Source: JBLIOB01 sp047639575 (lineage in GTDB: Bacteria > Bacteroidota > Bacteroidia > Flavobacteriales_D > Parvicellaceae). Taken from it: 11,796 nt of DNA. The stretch is taken from positions 1 through 11,796 of the forward strand of contig JBLIOB010000118.1 of the NCBI GenBank assembly GCA_047639575.1, in the 5' to 3' direction. Below, in pieces: positions 1 through 6,871 of this stretch. The position numbers and the translations under genes are program-made. The notes under the pieces are model-generated. The model was not told the origin of the DNA and did no database searches. It saw only the letters and a program-made list of their open reading frames with translations. Positions within the stretch are counted from its first letter, which is position 1. Each line of letters opens with the position of its first letter.

Positions 1-688
1 CAGTATCATAAACAACTAATTTAGTAACTGATCCTTTGTCGTTTTTAATCGGGTTTAAGGTGGTTTGCGACCAGAATGATCGTCCGTTTCTATGATCGTT
101 TTTAACTGAGTAAATCACTGGTTCTCCGGTTTCAACAGCCTCTTTAATTCGTTGTTTAATTCGTGAATCATTACTAAAATCGGGCAAAGTTTTGCCTTGC
201 TCTTCAATAAGTTGCTGCAAATTATATCCAAATAACTTAGTGAAGCCTTCGTTCACCCATTCAATTTTTCCAGTCGAATCTGAGATTAATATGGCGTTAT
301 TGGTTTTACTTACCACCATAGACAGTTTCTTTAATTTCTTTCCTGTCCGAACTTTGAAAGTGACTAAGTAGATTAAGAAAATGATCGAAATAATAGAGAT
401 AAGTATAAAGCTCCAAACTAGCTTAGCTCTTAACTCTCGCAAATTATTTTCACTTTCCGCAAGAAGATCTTGAGTTTTTACTAATTCATTTTCTTCTATT
501 TCCAGGTATTTGAAATTTAGATCAGTAGCTACCGAATAAGCTTTATTATAATTTATCGGTGAATCTATTAATTCAAAAGTCGATGCTAAGAAATGAACAG
601 GTATTGCAGAATTTACTTGTCCATATGACCCTAGATTTACTGAAATTAGTATAATGAGTAGAGTAGTAAACCGAATAAAATGGTTCAT
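1..688 (-). CDS. PAS-domain membrane sensor protein, N-terminal part (runs off the left edge)
   Basis: The open frame starts at an ATG at 688 and continues without a stop to base 1, giving 229 residues. Residues 1-24 look like a Bacteroidota signal peptide (hydrophobic core, ending SYGQ). Residues 62-88 are charged and heptad-like (EIEENELVKTQDLLAESENN), a probable short coiled coil. Residues 90-111 form a transmembrane helix. From about residue 122 a PAS domain follows, with the typical start AILISDSTGKIEWVNEGFTK and the later segment FWSQTTLNPIKNDKG that precedes the last PAS strands. The output domain lies outside the window; histidine kinase, diguanylate cyclase or another PAS-linked output are all possible. 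The periplasmic part is short, about 65 residues. It lies 109 bases downstream of the minus-strand rhodanese gene, so co-transcription is possible but not shown. Confidence 0.85.
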   Translation of the reverse strand, partial: MNHFIRFTTLLIILISVNLGSYGQVNSAIPVHFLASTFELIDSPINYNKAYSVATDLNFKYLEIEENELVKTQDLLAESENNLRELRAKLVWSFILISIISIIFLIYLVTFKVRTGKKLKKLSMVVSKTNNAILISDSTGKIEWVNEGFTKLFGYNLQQLIEEQGKTLPDFSNDSRIKQRIKEAVETGEPVIYSVKNDHRNGRSFWSQTTLNPIKNDKGSVTKLVVYDT

Positions 689-797
689 GAATTGGTTATG
701 TAAATTAGGTTGCGTTTATTTTATGGCATCAATAGCAAGACAAAAGATAAGAAAATTACACGTTAGCGTGAACGGAAGTTCTACCTCAAATCAAATC

Positions 798-1307
798 TTA
801 CTCAAGAACCGATTTGCATTTATCTGGATTTAGCCATTTACTCCATTGTTTATCGAAGCCGTGGACTTTAGTAGTAGGATTGCCCTTTTTGTCCACCAAT
901 GAAAACCCGTGATTTGCCCAACTGAAAAGACCACCATTAAGGTTGAAAACATTCTCATATCCAGCTTTCTTTAATTTTTCACCAATATTTTCACTTCGGT
1001 ATCCAATTGAACAGTAGATATAGATTTTAGCATCTTTAGAGATCGATTTTACGGAAGAAATATTAAAATTATCAAAGCCAACATTAATGGCGCTTGGGAT
1101 ATGGCTTACTTGATATTCTTTTTCTTCTCTAGCATCTAGAATTACAACGTTTGCGGTTCTATCTAATTCAAAGCTTAGTTGGTTTGGGGAGGCTAAAGGA
1201 ATTGAGCCAGAAATGTACCCTTTGCACATATTTTCAAATCCATCGAGGTTTTGCGCAAGCAATGCGGAAGTGGATACTAACAATAGTATTAGGATTAACA
1301 GTTTCAT
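798..1307 (-). CDS. Secreted single-domain rhodanese-like protein
   Basis: This is a 169-residue protein. Residues 1-19 are a signal peptide (MKLLILILLLVSTSALLAQ) without a lipobox cysteine, so the mature protein is probably periplasmic. The rhodanese domain covers about 38-135: the VVILDAREEKEYQVSHIPSA segment (54-73) is the CH2A-like motif, and the active-site loop is C99-S-I-G-Y-R104, with C99 the predicted persulfide-carrying cysteine. The GGLFSW motif (125-130) is the usual end of the domain. A short tail of about 35 residues follows, with W155 and W158. Family knowledge supports sulfur transfer from thiosulfate or a persulfide donor, or a redox role; the true substrate cannot be read from sequence. 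It is transcribed away from the SulP cluster but shares the rhodanese theme with two plus-strand genes further on. Confidence 0.88.
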   Translation of the reverse strand: MKLLILILLLVSTSALLAQNLDGFENMCKGYISGSIPLASPNQLSFELDRTANVVILDAREEKEYQVSHIPSAINVGFDNFNISSVKSISKDAKIYIYCSIGYRSENIGEKLKKAGYENVFNLNGGLFSWANHGFSLVDKKGNPTTKVHGFDKQWSKWLNPDKCKSVLE

Positions 1308-1479
1308 ATTCTACTTGGCGAATTCAAAATTGATTTAGCAAGCTTTAAATCATTTCTGAAGTTAAATTAATCATTTTATGGCGAACATTATTTAATATTA
1401 AGTGCTTTACATATATGCTCTAATTAAGGGCATGAAACATGCCAAGTTTAAATAGTTTTAAAAAACGAAAACAAAATAT

Positions 1480-1857
1480 TTGAAAAAAGGTAGCAAAGCT
1501 TATAGCATCGTAAATGCAAAATGCCCGGAATGTCAAGAGGGTGATTTTTTTGAAGGAAAAAGGTATCAAGCAAAAGTAAAAGATCGTTGTGAAGTTTGTG
1601 ATTTGAAATATGCGAAAGAAACAGGCTTTTACCAAGGTTCTTACTATGTTGCATATGGCCTTGGGATATTTGTGATAGTTGTATTATGGACGGCTTCAGT
1701 TTTGATTTTCCCAAAGGCAGATGCCACCTTATATTTAGGAATAGTTATTACGGGTATAATTATTCTTACCCCATTGATGTATCCCACATCGAAATTAATC
1801 TGGGCCAATATGTTTATGAGATACAAGCCAGATAAGTTAAAACTGAAAAGGAAATAA
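1480..1857 (+). CDS. DUF983 family zinc-ribbon membrane protein, TTG start
   Basis: This 125-residue protein has two CxxC pairs, C15-P-E-C18 and C37-E-V-C40, forming a likely zinc ribbon, followed by two transmembrane helices at about 55-77 and 84-102 and a basic C-terminus. This CPxC...CxxC plus two-helix layout is that of DUF983, a family of unknown function common in Bacteroidota and alphaproteobacteria. The only usable start is the TTG at 1480: an in-frame stop lies at 1459-1461, and the next in-frame methionine would remove both zinc motifs. No ribosome binding site is evident. It precedes the SulP gene on the same strand with an 83-base gap, so it may or may not share its transcript. 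Confidence 0.8.
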   Translation: MKKGSKAYSIVNAKCPECQEGDFFEGKRYQAKVKDRCEVCDLKYAKETGFYQGSYYVAYGLGIFVIVVLWTASVLIFPKADATLYLGIVITGIIILTPLMYPTSKLIWANMFMRYKPDKLKLKRK

Positions 1858-1940
1858 GCTTCTATGTCTTTTTGATATTTCGATTTTACTCATTCGTAAA
1901 TGAGAGATCTTTCTTAAAATTAAATCATTAACGTATTTTT

Positions 1941-3704
1941 ATGCTGGATACAAATAGATCTAGCAGGATTCATAGCGAAAGAATGAAAAGATTTCTTCCA
2001 ATACTTCAATGGTTACCAGGGTATAACTTCAAAAAGTTTAGATCTGATTTGCCCGCAGGATTAACAGTTGGAATTATGCTAATCCCACAGGGAATGGCTT
2101 ACGCTATGATTGCGGGGCTTCCTCCTGTTTTCGGATTATATGCTGCTTTAATGCCGCAAGTAGTGTATGCCATTTTGGGCACATCAAGACAGTTGGCAGT
2201 TGGTCCGGTAGCGATGGATTCTCTTCTTGTTGCTTCTGGTTTAGGAGCATTGTCATTAACTGGAATTGACGAGTACATCGCCATGGCAGTCTTTCTGGCT
2301 TTGTTTATTGGTGGGATTCAGTTGTTGCTTGGTATTTGCCGAATGGGCTTTCTGGTCAATTTTTTATCAAAACCAGTGATTAGCGGATTCACTTCTGCCG
2401 CAGCAATTATAATTGGATTAAGTCAATTAAAACATTTGCTGGGTGCAGATATCACTAGAAGTAATCAGGTACAGGACTTAATAGTCAATACTTACCAAGT
2501 AATTGACCAAATTAATCCATATACCATTAGTTTGGGGCTTGCAGGAATTCTGCTTATAGTAGTACTTAAAAAGTGGCTAAAGAAAATTCCAGCTGCATTA
2601 GTAGTGGTTGTGGGAGGTATAATATTTATGTATGCTTCAGGTCTGCATAATTACGGAGTCCAGATTGTAGAAAATGTACCAGGAGGTCTACCTAAGGTTG
2701 CGATACCACAAGTAACTCCTGATCAAGCACTAGATTTGTTGCCTATAGCACTAACGCTTGCGTTAATTGCCTTTATGGAAGCTATATCAGTAGCCAAAGC
2801 AATTGAAGAAAAGCATGGTGATTATGAAATTGATCCAAATCAGGAATTGATTGCATTAGGTTCGGCTAATATTATTGGATCATTGTTTCAATCATATCCT
2901 ACAACTGGAGGATTCTCAAGAACAGCTGTCAATGATCAAGCAGGTGCAAAAACGGGAATGGCTGCTATAATAAGCGCTATTGTCGTAGGGTTGACTTTAC
3001 TTTTTTTAACTCCTCTTTTTTACTACCTCCCAAAGGCGCTTCTGGCCTCTATAATTATGGTAGCCGTTTTCGGTTTGATTGATTTTAAGTATCCCGTAAA
3101 GCTTTGGAAATCAAGAAAGGATGAATTCCTTTTGTTGATATTTACGTTTGGAATAACGCTATCCGTTGGCATCACTGAAGGGATTTTACTGGGAGTTATT
3201 TTTTCCTTGTTATTACTTGTGTATAGAACGGCTAAGCCTCATGTTGCGGAAATCGCCAGAATAAGAAACACGAATTACTTTAGAAATATAAAACGTTTTG
3301 AAAAAGATGTTGAATTACATGAAGGAGTTATCATCCTGAGATTTGATGCTCAATTGTATTTTGGGAACACTGCATTCTTTAAATCGGAAGTCTTAACCAG
3401 AATTAAGGATAGAGAAAACGTAAAGGCTTTTATATTAAATGCTGAATCAATTAGCTACATTGATTCTACTGCGGCACTTGGACTAATCCAATTAATAAAG
3501 GAAATGCAAGAAAAGCACATCCTTTTTATTATTGCTGGAGCAATTGGACCAACCAGAGATATAATTTTTAAAAGTGATATTATAAAAATTCTAGGTAAAG
3601 AGAACCTATACACTAATACAGCGAGGGCTGTGGATTTTGTAGAATCTGGTATTACAGATGAACTTATTCGTGAAAAAATTGCTCATCAAAGTAAGGACCA
3701 CTAA
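1941..3704 (+). CDS. SulP family anion permease with C-terminal STAS domain
   Basis: This 587-residue inner-membrane transporter belongs to the SulP/SLC26 family. The N-terminal part carries the SulP signature (GLPPVFGLYAALMPQVVYAI at 59-78, then GTSRQLAVGPVAMDSLL), followed by many hydrophobic segments up to about residue 430. A STAS domain covers about 457-570, with the IDSTAALG motif at 507-514 in the position of the anti-sigma-antagonist-like loop. Length is normal for a bacterial SulP protein. SulP members carry sulfate, bicarbonate or other anions, and the substrate cannot be assigned from sequence. The rhodanese neighbours make a sulfur oxyanion plausible, which is inference only. The start at 1941 is the first ATG; M15 is an alternative closer to the usual SulP start. 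A 134-base gap separates it from the next rhodanese gene. Confidence 0.93.
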   Translation: MLDTNRSSRIHSERMKRFLPILQWLPGYNFKKFRSDLPAGLTVGIMLIPQGMAYAMIAGLPPVFGLYAALMPQVVYAILGTSRQLAVGPVAMDSLLVASGLGALSLTGIDEYIAMAVFLALFIGGIQLLLGICRMGFLVNFLSKPVISGFTSAAAIIIGLSQLKHLLGADITRSNQVQDLIVNTYQVIDQINPYTISLGLAGILLIVVLKKWLKKIPAALVVVVGGIIFMYASGLHNYGVQIVENVPGGLPKVAIPQVTPDQALDLLPIALTLALIAFMEAISVAKAIEEKHGDYEIDPNQELIALGSANIIGSLFQSYPTTGGFSRTAVNDQAGAKTGMAAIISAIVVGLTLLFLTPLFYYLPKALLASIIMVAVFGLIDFKYPVKLWKSRKDEFLLLIFTFGITLSVGITEGILLGVIFSLLLLVYRTAKPHVAEIARIRNTNYFRNIKRFEKDVELHEGVIILRFDAQLYFGNTAFFKSEVLTRIKDRENVKAFILNAESISYIDSTAALGLIQLIKEMQEKHILFIIAGAIGPTRDIIFKSDIIKILGKENLYTNTARAVDFVESGITDELIREKIAHQSKDH

Positions 3705-3717
3705 TTAGCTTATAAAA

Positions 3718-3735
3718 TTTGGTTGTGTAACCAAA
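3718..3735 (+). terminator. Perfect 7-bp hairpin after the SulP gene, possible weak terminator
   Basis: TTTGGTT and AACCAAA pair perfectly around a four-base GTGT loop, 14 bases after the SulP stop codon. No T-run follows, so it is at best a weak intrinsic terminator or an mRNA 3'-end stabiliser. Confidence 0.35.
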
Positions 3736-3771
3736 GTTGCTGTGAGACATTCTTGTTTGGTGCAAATTTGC

Positions 3772-3786
3772 TCTTTAAATTAAAGA
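3772..3786. promoter_or_regulatory. 15-base AT-rich palindrome upstream of the rhodanese genes
   Basis: TCTTTAA-A-TTAAAGA is a perfect 7+1+7 palindrome in the 134-base gap before the rhodanese gene at 3839. It could be a dimeric regulator site. It does not match the TTGAT-N4-ATCAA pattern of Fnr sites, and such AT-rich palindromes arise by chance, so the call is weak. Confidence 0.2.
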
Positions 3787-3838
3787 AATGGGATTTTCGC
3801 CTAAAACGTGGGTCCTTGGCAAAAATTAAATAGTTAAG

Positions 3839-4147
3839 ATGAAAAATTTAAGCCAAATAGACTGGCGAACTAAAATTGAGGAAACCGCTGATGCAGTTAT
3901 ACTTGATGTACGGACGTCAATGGAACAGGGGGAGGGAATTATTCCAAACGCTGAGAAACTTAATTTACTTGACGGGGCTGAGTTTATAAATGGAATTAAT
4001 AAATTGGATCAATCAAAATCATACTTTGTCTATTGTAGAAGTGGAGGAAGAAGTGAACAAGCCTGTCTCATTATGGATTCATCTGGGTTTACTAAAACTT
4101 ATAACCTGCTTGGCGGAATGATACGCTGGGAAGGGGATGTGGTTTAA
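3839..4147 (+). CDS. Small cytoplasmic rhodanese-like protein
   Basis: This is a 102-residue single-domain rhodanese with no signal peptide, so it is predicted cytoplasmic. The AVILDVRTSMEQ segment (19-30) is the N-terminal conserved motif. The active-site loop is C66-R-S-G-G-R71, a classic CRSGGRS sequence with catalytic C66. The LGGMIRW motif (91-97) closes the domain. Short GlpE/PspE-like rhodaneses move sulfane sulfur between thiosulfate or persulfides and thiol acceptors. It sits 27 bases before the rhodanese lipoprotein gene and is probably co-transcribed with it. The pair could relay sulfur across the membrane, which is inference. Confidence 0.9.
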   Translation: MKNLSQIDWRTKIEETADAVILDVRTSMEQGEGIIPNAEKLNLLDGAEFINGINKLDQSKSYFVYCRSGGRSEQACLIMDSSGFTKTYNLLGGMIRWEGDVV

Positions 4148-4174
4148 TCAAATAACTTTAATATAATTTTAAAT

Positions 4175-4591
4175 ATGAAATATCTATTGGTGTCATCAAT
4201 CGCGATTATCATTGCGATTGCAGCTTGTGGTCAGGAAAATGTTGTAAAGCCGAGTATTCCGGGTGCAGTTACAGAAACGAACGAAACAAATGAATCCGTT
4301 TTAAAGAGAGTTTCTAAAGAGGAGTTTAAAATCAAATTAGCTGAATTAAGTGATATTCAATTAGTAGATGTGAGGACTCCTGCTGAATTTTCTGGAGCGC
4401 ATATGGGCAATGCCGTAAATATTGATTTTAAAGACAGTAATTTTGAGATTGAAATTTCAAAGCTGGATCTTACTAAACCTACGATGATTTATTGTCATGG
4501 TGGAGGTAGAAGTGCAGCGGCTTTAAAGAAAATGGGGAAGCTAGGCTTTGCACATGTATTAGAGCTCGAAGGCGGATATTCAAATTGGTAA
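4175..4591 (+). CDS. Rhodanese-like lipoprotein
   Basis: This is a 138-residue protein. Residues 1-17 are a lipoprotein signal with the lipobox I15-A-A-C18, so C18 is predicted to be lipidated; G19-Q20 follow. A linker of about 28 residues precedes the rhodanese domain at about 45-138, with LVDVRTPAEFSGAHMGNAVN (63-82) and active-site loop C107-H-G-G-G-R-S113, C107 being the predicted sulfur carrier. The domain ends on the canonical EGGYSNW motif and the protein stops there. It is membrane-anchored on the periplasmic side or in the outer membrane. It lies 34 bases before the small membrane protein gene, suggesting a three-gene transcript starting at 3839. Confidence 0.9.
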   Translation: MKYLLVSSIAIIIAIAACGQENVVKPSIPGAVTETNETNESVLKRVSKEEFKIKLAELSDIQLVDVRTPAEFSGAHMGNAVNIDFKDSNFEIEISKLDLTKPTMIYCHGGGRSAAALKKMGKLGFAHVLELEGGYSNW

Positions 4592-4625
4592 AGTGGTTCA
4601 ACTCTAATCCGCTTAACATCGTTTC

Positions 4626-4862
4626 ATGAAATTTATTCGGAAAAACACGATTTTGTTTTTAGTGGCTTCACTGACACTTGGGTTGGCGCCTTTCAATCCA
4701 CCGCATATTTGGGGGAAATTGAAATGGGTAGCTGGTGGAGCGAATGGAATGGGGTTAGAAGATTGGGGAGATCTTACCCTCCATGGAGTTCCTTGGCTAT
4801 TACTTTTCTTAAGTATACTATTGAGAATAGTGATACCCAAAAAAGTACCACAAGCGGAATAG
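4626..4862 (+). CDS. Small two-helix membrane protein, function unknown
   Basis: This 78-residue protein has two hydrophobic segments: residues 8-22 (ILFLVASLTLGLAPF) and 53-69 (HGVPWLLLFLSILLRIV). The core layout is TLGLAPF, PPHIWGKLKW, then LTLHGVPWLLL. From memory this resembles 60-80 residue proteins with LTLGLAPF...EPHL.EKL....DLLLHATPW, which are often labelled 'RND transporter' in databases although far too short to be one. I therefore give no function. The position 34 bases after the rhodanese lipoprotein, on the same strand, suggests it belongs to the sulfur-linked transcript. Confidence 0.7.
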   Translation: MKFIRKNTILFLVASLTLGLAPFNPPHIWGKLKWVAGGANGMGLEDWGDLTLHGVPWLLLFLSILLRIVIPKKVPQAE

Positions 4863-4895
4863 AATGGTGATGCCGCATCGGGGTTTAATTAAAAT

Positions 4896-5006
4896 CTAAG
4901 CTAATGCGTTATAATCCTTCACTAGAATGCGCTTTCTGTTGTAAATGATTATTCCTTCTTTTTCGAGCTGATTTAATTCCGTTGTGACTGATCGTTTAGC
5001 GCAATG
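4896..5006 (-). pseudogene. 3' remnant of a Crp/Fnr family regulator gene
   Basis: Reading the minus strand down to a TAG stop at 4898-4896 gives about 37 codons: (HCA)KRSVTTELNQLEKEGIII followed by YNRKRILVKDYNALA. This is the end of a Crp/Fnr winged helix: recognition helix (KRSVTTELNQLEKEG), the turn before the wing (IIIYNRKRI) and the closing LVKDYNAL. The cyclic-nucleotide-binding-like domain and the first half of the helix-turn-helix are absent, because from about 5010 the sequence becomes group II intron reverse transcriptase on the other strand. No continuation is found after the intron 3' end, where the photolyase gene begins at once. The gene is therefore broken here. The intact regulator would have been convergent with the rhodanese genes. 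Confidence 0.75.
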
Positions 5007-5010
5007 TTGA

Positions 5011-5467
5011 CTACAAGTTCATCCGCAAAAGACGAAAATTGTGTATTGTAAGAAATCAGGAAGAAACCTCCGAGGATTACCAGTACAATTTGATTTCCTT
5101 GGTTTCAGTTTCCGTCCGATAATGACCAAATTAAGAAAGGGAGGATTTTTTTTACAATACGACTGTAAGATGAGCCGAAAATCTAAGAAGCGAATTCTAA
5201 AAGATATACGGGATTTAAACCTTACATAGAAAAACCAGAAGTAATTTACAAGATTTAGCAATAGAGCTCAATCCCAAAATACGGGGTTGGGTAAATTACT
5301 ATGGGAAAGTAAAACGAAACTCATTAAAACCGGTCTTTTATTACCTCCATCATCGCATCATAAAATGGATTTTGAACAAGTATAAACGCTTCAAAGGAAG
5401 CAGAGTTGTAGCCGTTAAATGGTTAAGAAACATTACTAAGCATTATCCAACTATGTTTTATCATTGA
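5011..5467 (+). pseudogene. Group II intron reverse transcriptase/maturase, C-terminal remnant with frameshift
   Basis: In one frame from 5011 to 5226 the sequence reads LQVHPQKTKIVYCKKSGRN, then FDFLGFSFRP and MSRKSKKRILKDIRDLNL. These are the last palm motif and the start of the thumb of a group II intron RT. A TAG at 5227 ends that frame. One extra base near 5220-5221 explains it: the +1 frame continues as LHRKTRSNLQDLAIELNP, NPKIRGWVNYYGK (5270-5308, the maturase X-domain hallmark), then WILNKYKRFKGSR and WLRNITKHYPTMFYH, ending at TGA 5465-5467. The usual ending is FxHW, so the TGA may replace the tryptophan codon. The N-terminal two thirds, including the YADD catalytic motif, are missing. 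The enzyme is dead. Confidence 0.88.
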
Positions 5468-5508
5468 GCGTTAGGATATCAGTTAACCTAAGGCCGACTG
5501 CATAATAA

Positions 5509-5542
5509 GAGCCGTATGAATTGAGAGGTTTACGTACGGTTC
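5509..5542 (+). ncRNA. Group II intron domain V
   Basis: This is a textbook 34-nt domain V. GAGCCGTA (5509-5516) pairs with TACGGTTC (5535-5542), including the AGC catalytic triad at positions 2-4. A two-base bulge (CG) follows on the 3' strand. The distal stem TGAATT pairs with GGTTTA using G-U pairs, and it is capped by a GAGA tetraloop of the GNRA type. The structure is intact although the rest of the intron is lost. Confidence 0.88.
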
Positions 5543-5545
5543 TGT

Positions 5546-5579
5546 GAGAAGTTAGGGGTGAAATTCCCCTTGCTTACTC
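5546..5579 (+). ncRNA. Group II intron domain VI with bulged branch-point A
   Basis: GAG-AAG (5546-5551) pairs with CTT and CTC (5573-5579), leaving A5576 unpaired in the position of the branch-point adenosine. An inner AGGGG/CCCCT stem (5554-5558 with 5566-5570) closes the loop. The 3' splice site is expected about 5-8 bases beyond A5576; the exact base is uncertain because no AY dinucleotide stands at the usual distance. Confidence 0.75.
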
Positions 5580-5587
5580 GGCTGTGC

Positions 5588-6868
5588 TTAGTTATCTATA
5601 CCCATTTTATATGTTTTCAATGCTCTATTTCTGGCATGCTTATGTTCGACTATAGGATTGCAATAAGCGTTTGTTCCTAATTCCTGAATCCACTTTTTAA
5701 CGTAGATCTCATTTTTGTCAAATTTATTCAATTGTTCGATAGGGTTAAAGATCCTAAAATAAGGAGCAGCATCACAACCTGTTCCTGCTGCCCACTGCCA
5801 ATTTCCGTTATTTGATGATAATTCATAATCGAGCAATTTTTCTGCAAAATATGCCTCTCCCCACCTCCAATCTATGAGAAGATGTTTACACAAGAAACCA
5901 GCTGTGATCATTCTAATCCGGTTATGCATGTATCCGGTTTTGTTCAGTTGGCGCATTCCAGCATCCACCATTGGATAACCCGTTTTACCATCACACCATT
6001 TTTTAAAATCTTCTTCATTATTCAACCACTTTATGCCATCGTATTTAGATTTAAAATTTTGTGAAACTACCTGGGGGAAATGAAAAAGTATCTGCATAAA
6101 AAACTCCCGCCAAATTAACTCGCTCATAAACACTTGGTCACTCGATCTAAGCATTGATATTACAGTTCGTATACTGACCGTTCCAAAACGTAAATGTGGG
6201 CTTAGATAACTTGTAGAATCTATAGCTGGAAAGTCTCGTATTTCAGTATATGCAGGGATTTGAGATAGATCATAGTCTCGCACTTTTATTGATGATCTTT
6301 TGAAACCTAATTCTTGCAAACTTGGAAACGGAATTACCTTTTGAAAAAAATTTTTATACTCAAGAGAATCTGCTGGACTCTTTGGAATATAATTTTCTAA
6401 CCATTTGTTTTTATAGGGTGTGAATACAGTGTAGGGTGTACCATCTTTTTTTAACACCTCATTTTCTTCGTGTATCACTTGGTCTTTAAAAGGTAGGAAT
6501 TCGACACCATTAGACAACAAAAGTTTTTCAATTTTCTCATCTCGACTTCTTGCGTATGGCTCGTAATCTTTATTCACATATACACTTTTAATTACGTACG
6601 ATTGAAGAAGCTCTTTCCAGACTTCAATGGGGTTTCCCTTTAGGCAGAGTATCGAAGAATTATTTTTTTTAAGCTTTTGGTCGATGATAAGTAAACTATC
6701 ATAGATAAACGTGAAGCGAGCATCATCAGGTTGCAGTTCGCTTAGAATTTCTTCATCAAAAATAAAGAGGGGAAGGACCTTTTCGCAGTTTGAAAGAGCT
6801 TGGTTTAAAGCGGTATTGTCCTTCAATCTTAAGTCGCGTCTAAACCAAAAAATAGAAATACTATCCAT
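5588..6868 (-). CDS. DNA photolyase (cryptochrome/photolyase family)
   Basis: This 426-residue flavoprotein repairs UV-induced pyrimidine dimers with light. The N-terminal alpha/beta domain begins IFWFRRDLRLKDNTAL (6-21), the standard start for antenna-binding class I photolyases. The FAD-binding helical domain has FGTVSIR (228-234), LIWREFF (251-257), KTGYPMVDAGMRQLNKTGYM (295-314) with NRIRM after it, LLIDWRWGE (330-338), NNGNWQWAAGTG (353-364) and YFRIFNP (370-376). W334 and W357 are likely members of the electron-transfer tryptophan chain. The length is somewhat shorter than the E. coli enzyme but complete. It is the last gene of the minus-strand operon, 3 bases after the TspO gene. Substrate class (CPD or 6-4) is inferred as CPD from overall similarity to class I. 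Confidence 0.95.
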   Translation of the reverse strand: MDSISIFWFRRDLRLKDNTALNQALSNCEKVLPLFIFDEEILSELQPDDARFTFIYDSLLIIDQKLKKNNSSILCLKGNPIEVWKELLQSYVIKSVYVNKDYEPYARSRDEKIEKLLLSNGVEFLPFKDQVIHEENEVLKKDGTPYTVFTPYKNKWLENYIPKSPADSLEYKNFFQKVIPFPSLQELGFKRSSIKVRDYDLSQIPAYTEIRDFPAIDSTSYLSPHLRFGTVSIRTVISMLRSSDQVFMSELIWREFFMQILFHFPQVVSQNFKSKYDGIKWLNNEEDFKKWCDGKTGYPMVDAGMRQLNKTGYMHNRIRMITAGFLCKHLLIDWRWGEAYFAEKLLDYELSSNNGNWQWAAGTGCDAAPYFRIFNPIEQLNKFDKNEIYVKKWIQELGTNAYCNPIVEHKHARNRALKTYKMGIDN

Positions 6869-6871
6869 GGG

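Larger units (their letters stand above)
5011..5583 (+). mobile_element. 3'-terminal remnant of a group II intron
   Basis: The remnant consists of the RT 3' part, about 40 bases of domain IV remainder, then domains V and VI. Its left edge is the junction with the Crp/Fnr fragment near 5010. Its right edge, the 3' splice site, lies about 4-8 bases downstream (in photolyase sense) of the photolyase stop codon at 5590-5588. The intron runs antisense to the photolyase gene. Domains I-III and the 5' splice site are gone, so it cannot splice in cis. Its domain V differs from that of the intron at 9616-10289, so the two are different introns. Confidence 0.8.

Noticed and set aside
755..775. CACG-TTAG-CGTG mini-hairpin between the PAS and rhodanese genes, considered as an attC R box
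   Set aside because: Only a 4-bp stem, with no L boxes or partner R box nearby.
1420..1714. Two overlapping minus-strand frames opposite the DUF983 gene
   Set aside because: The plus strand encodes a clear DUF983 protein with two CxxC pairs; the antisense frames show no pattern.
4866..4885. GATG-CCG-CATC hairpin after the small membrane protein gene, considered as a terminator
   Set aside because: Four base pairs and no T-run; too weak to call.
5019..5261. Minus-strand 80-codon open frame
   Set aside because: It is antisense to the group II intron RT remnant, whose plus-strand reading has clear family motifs.
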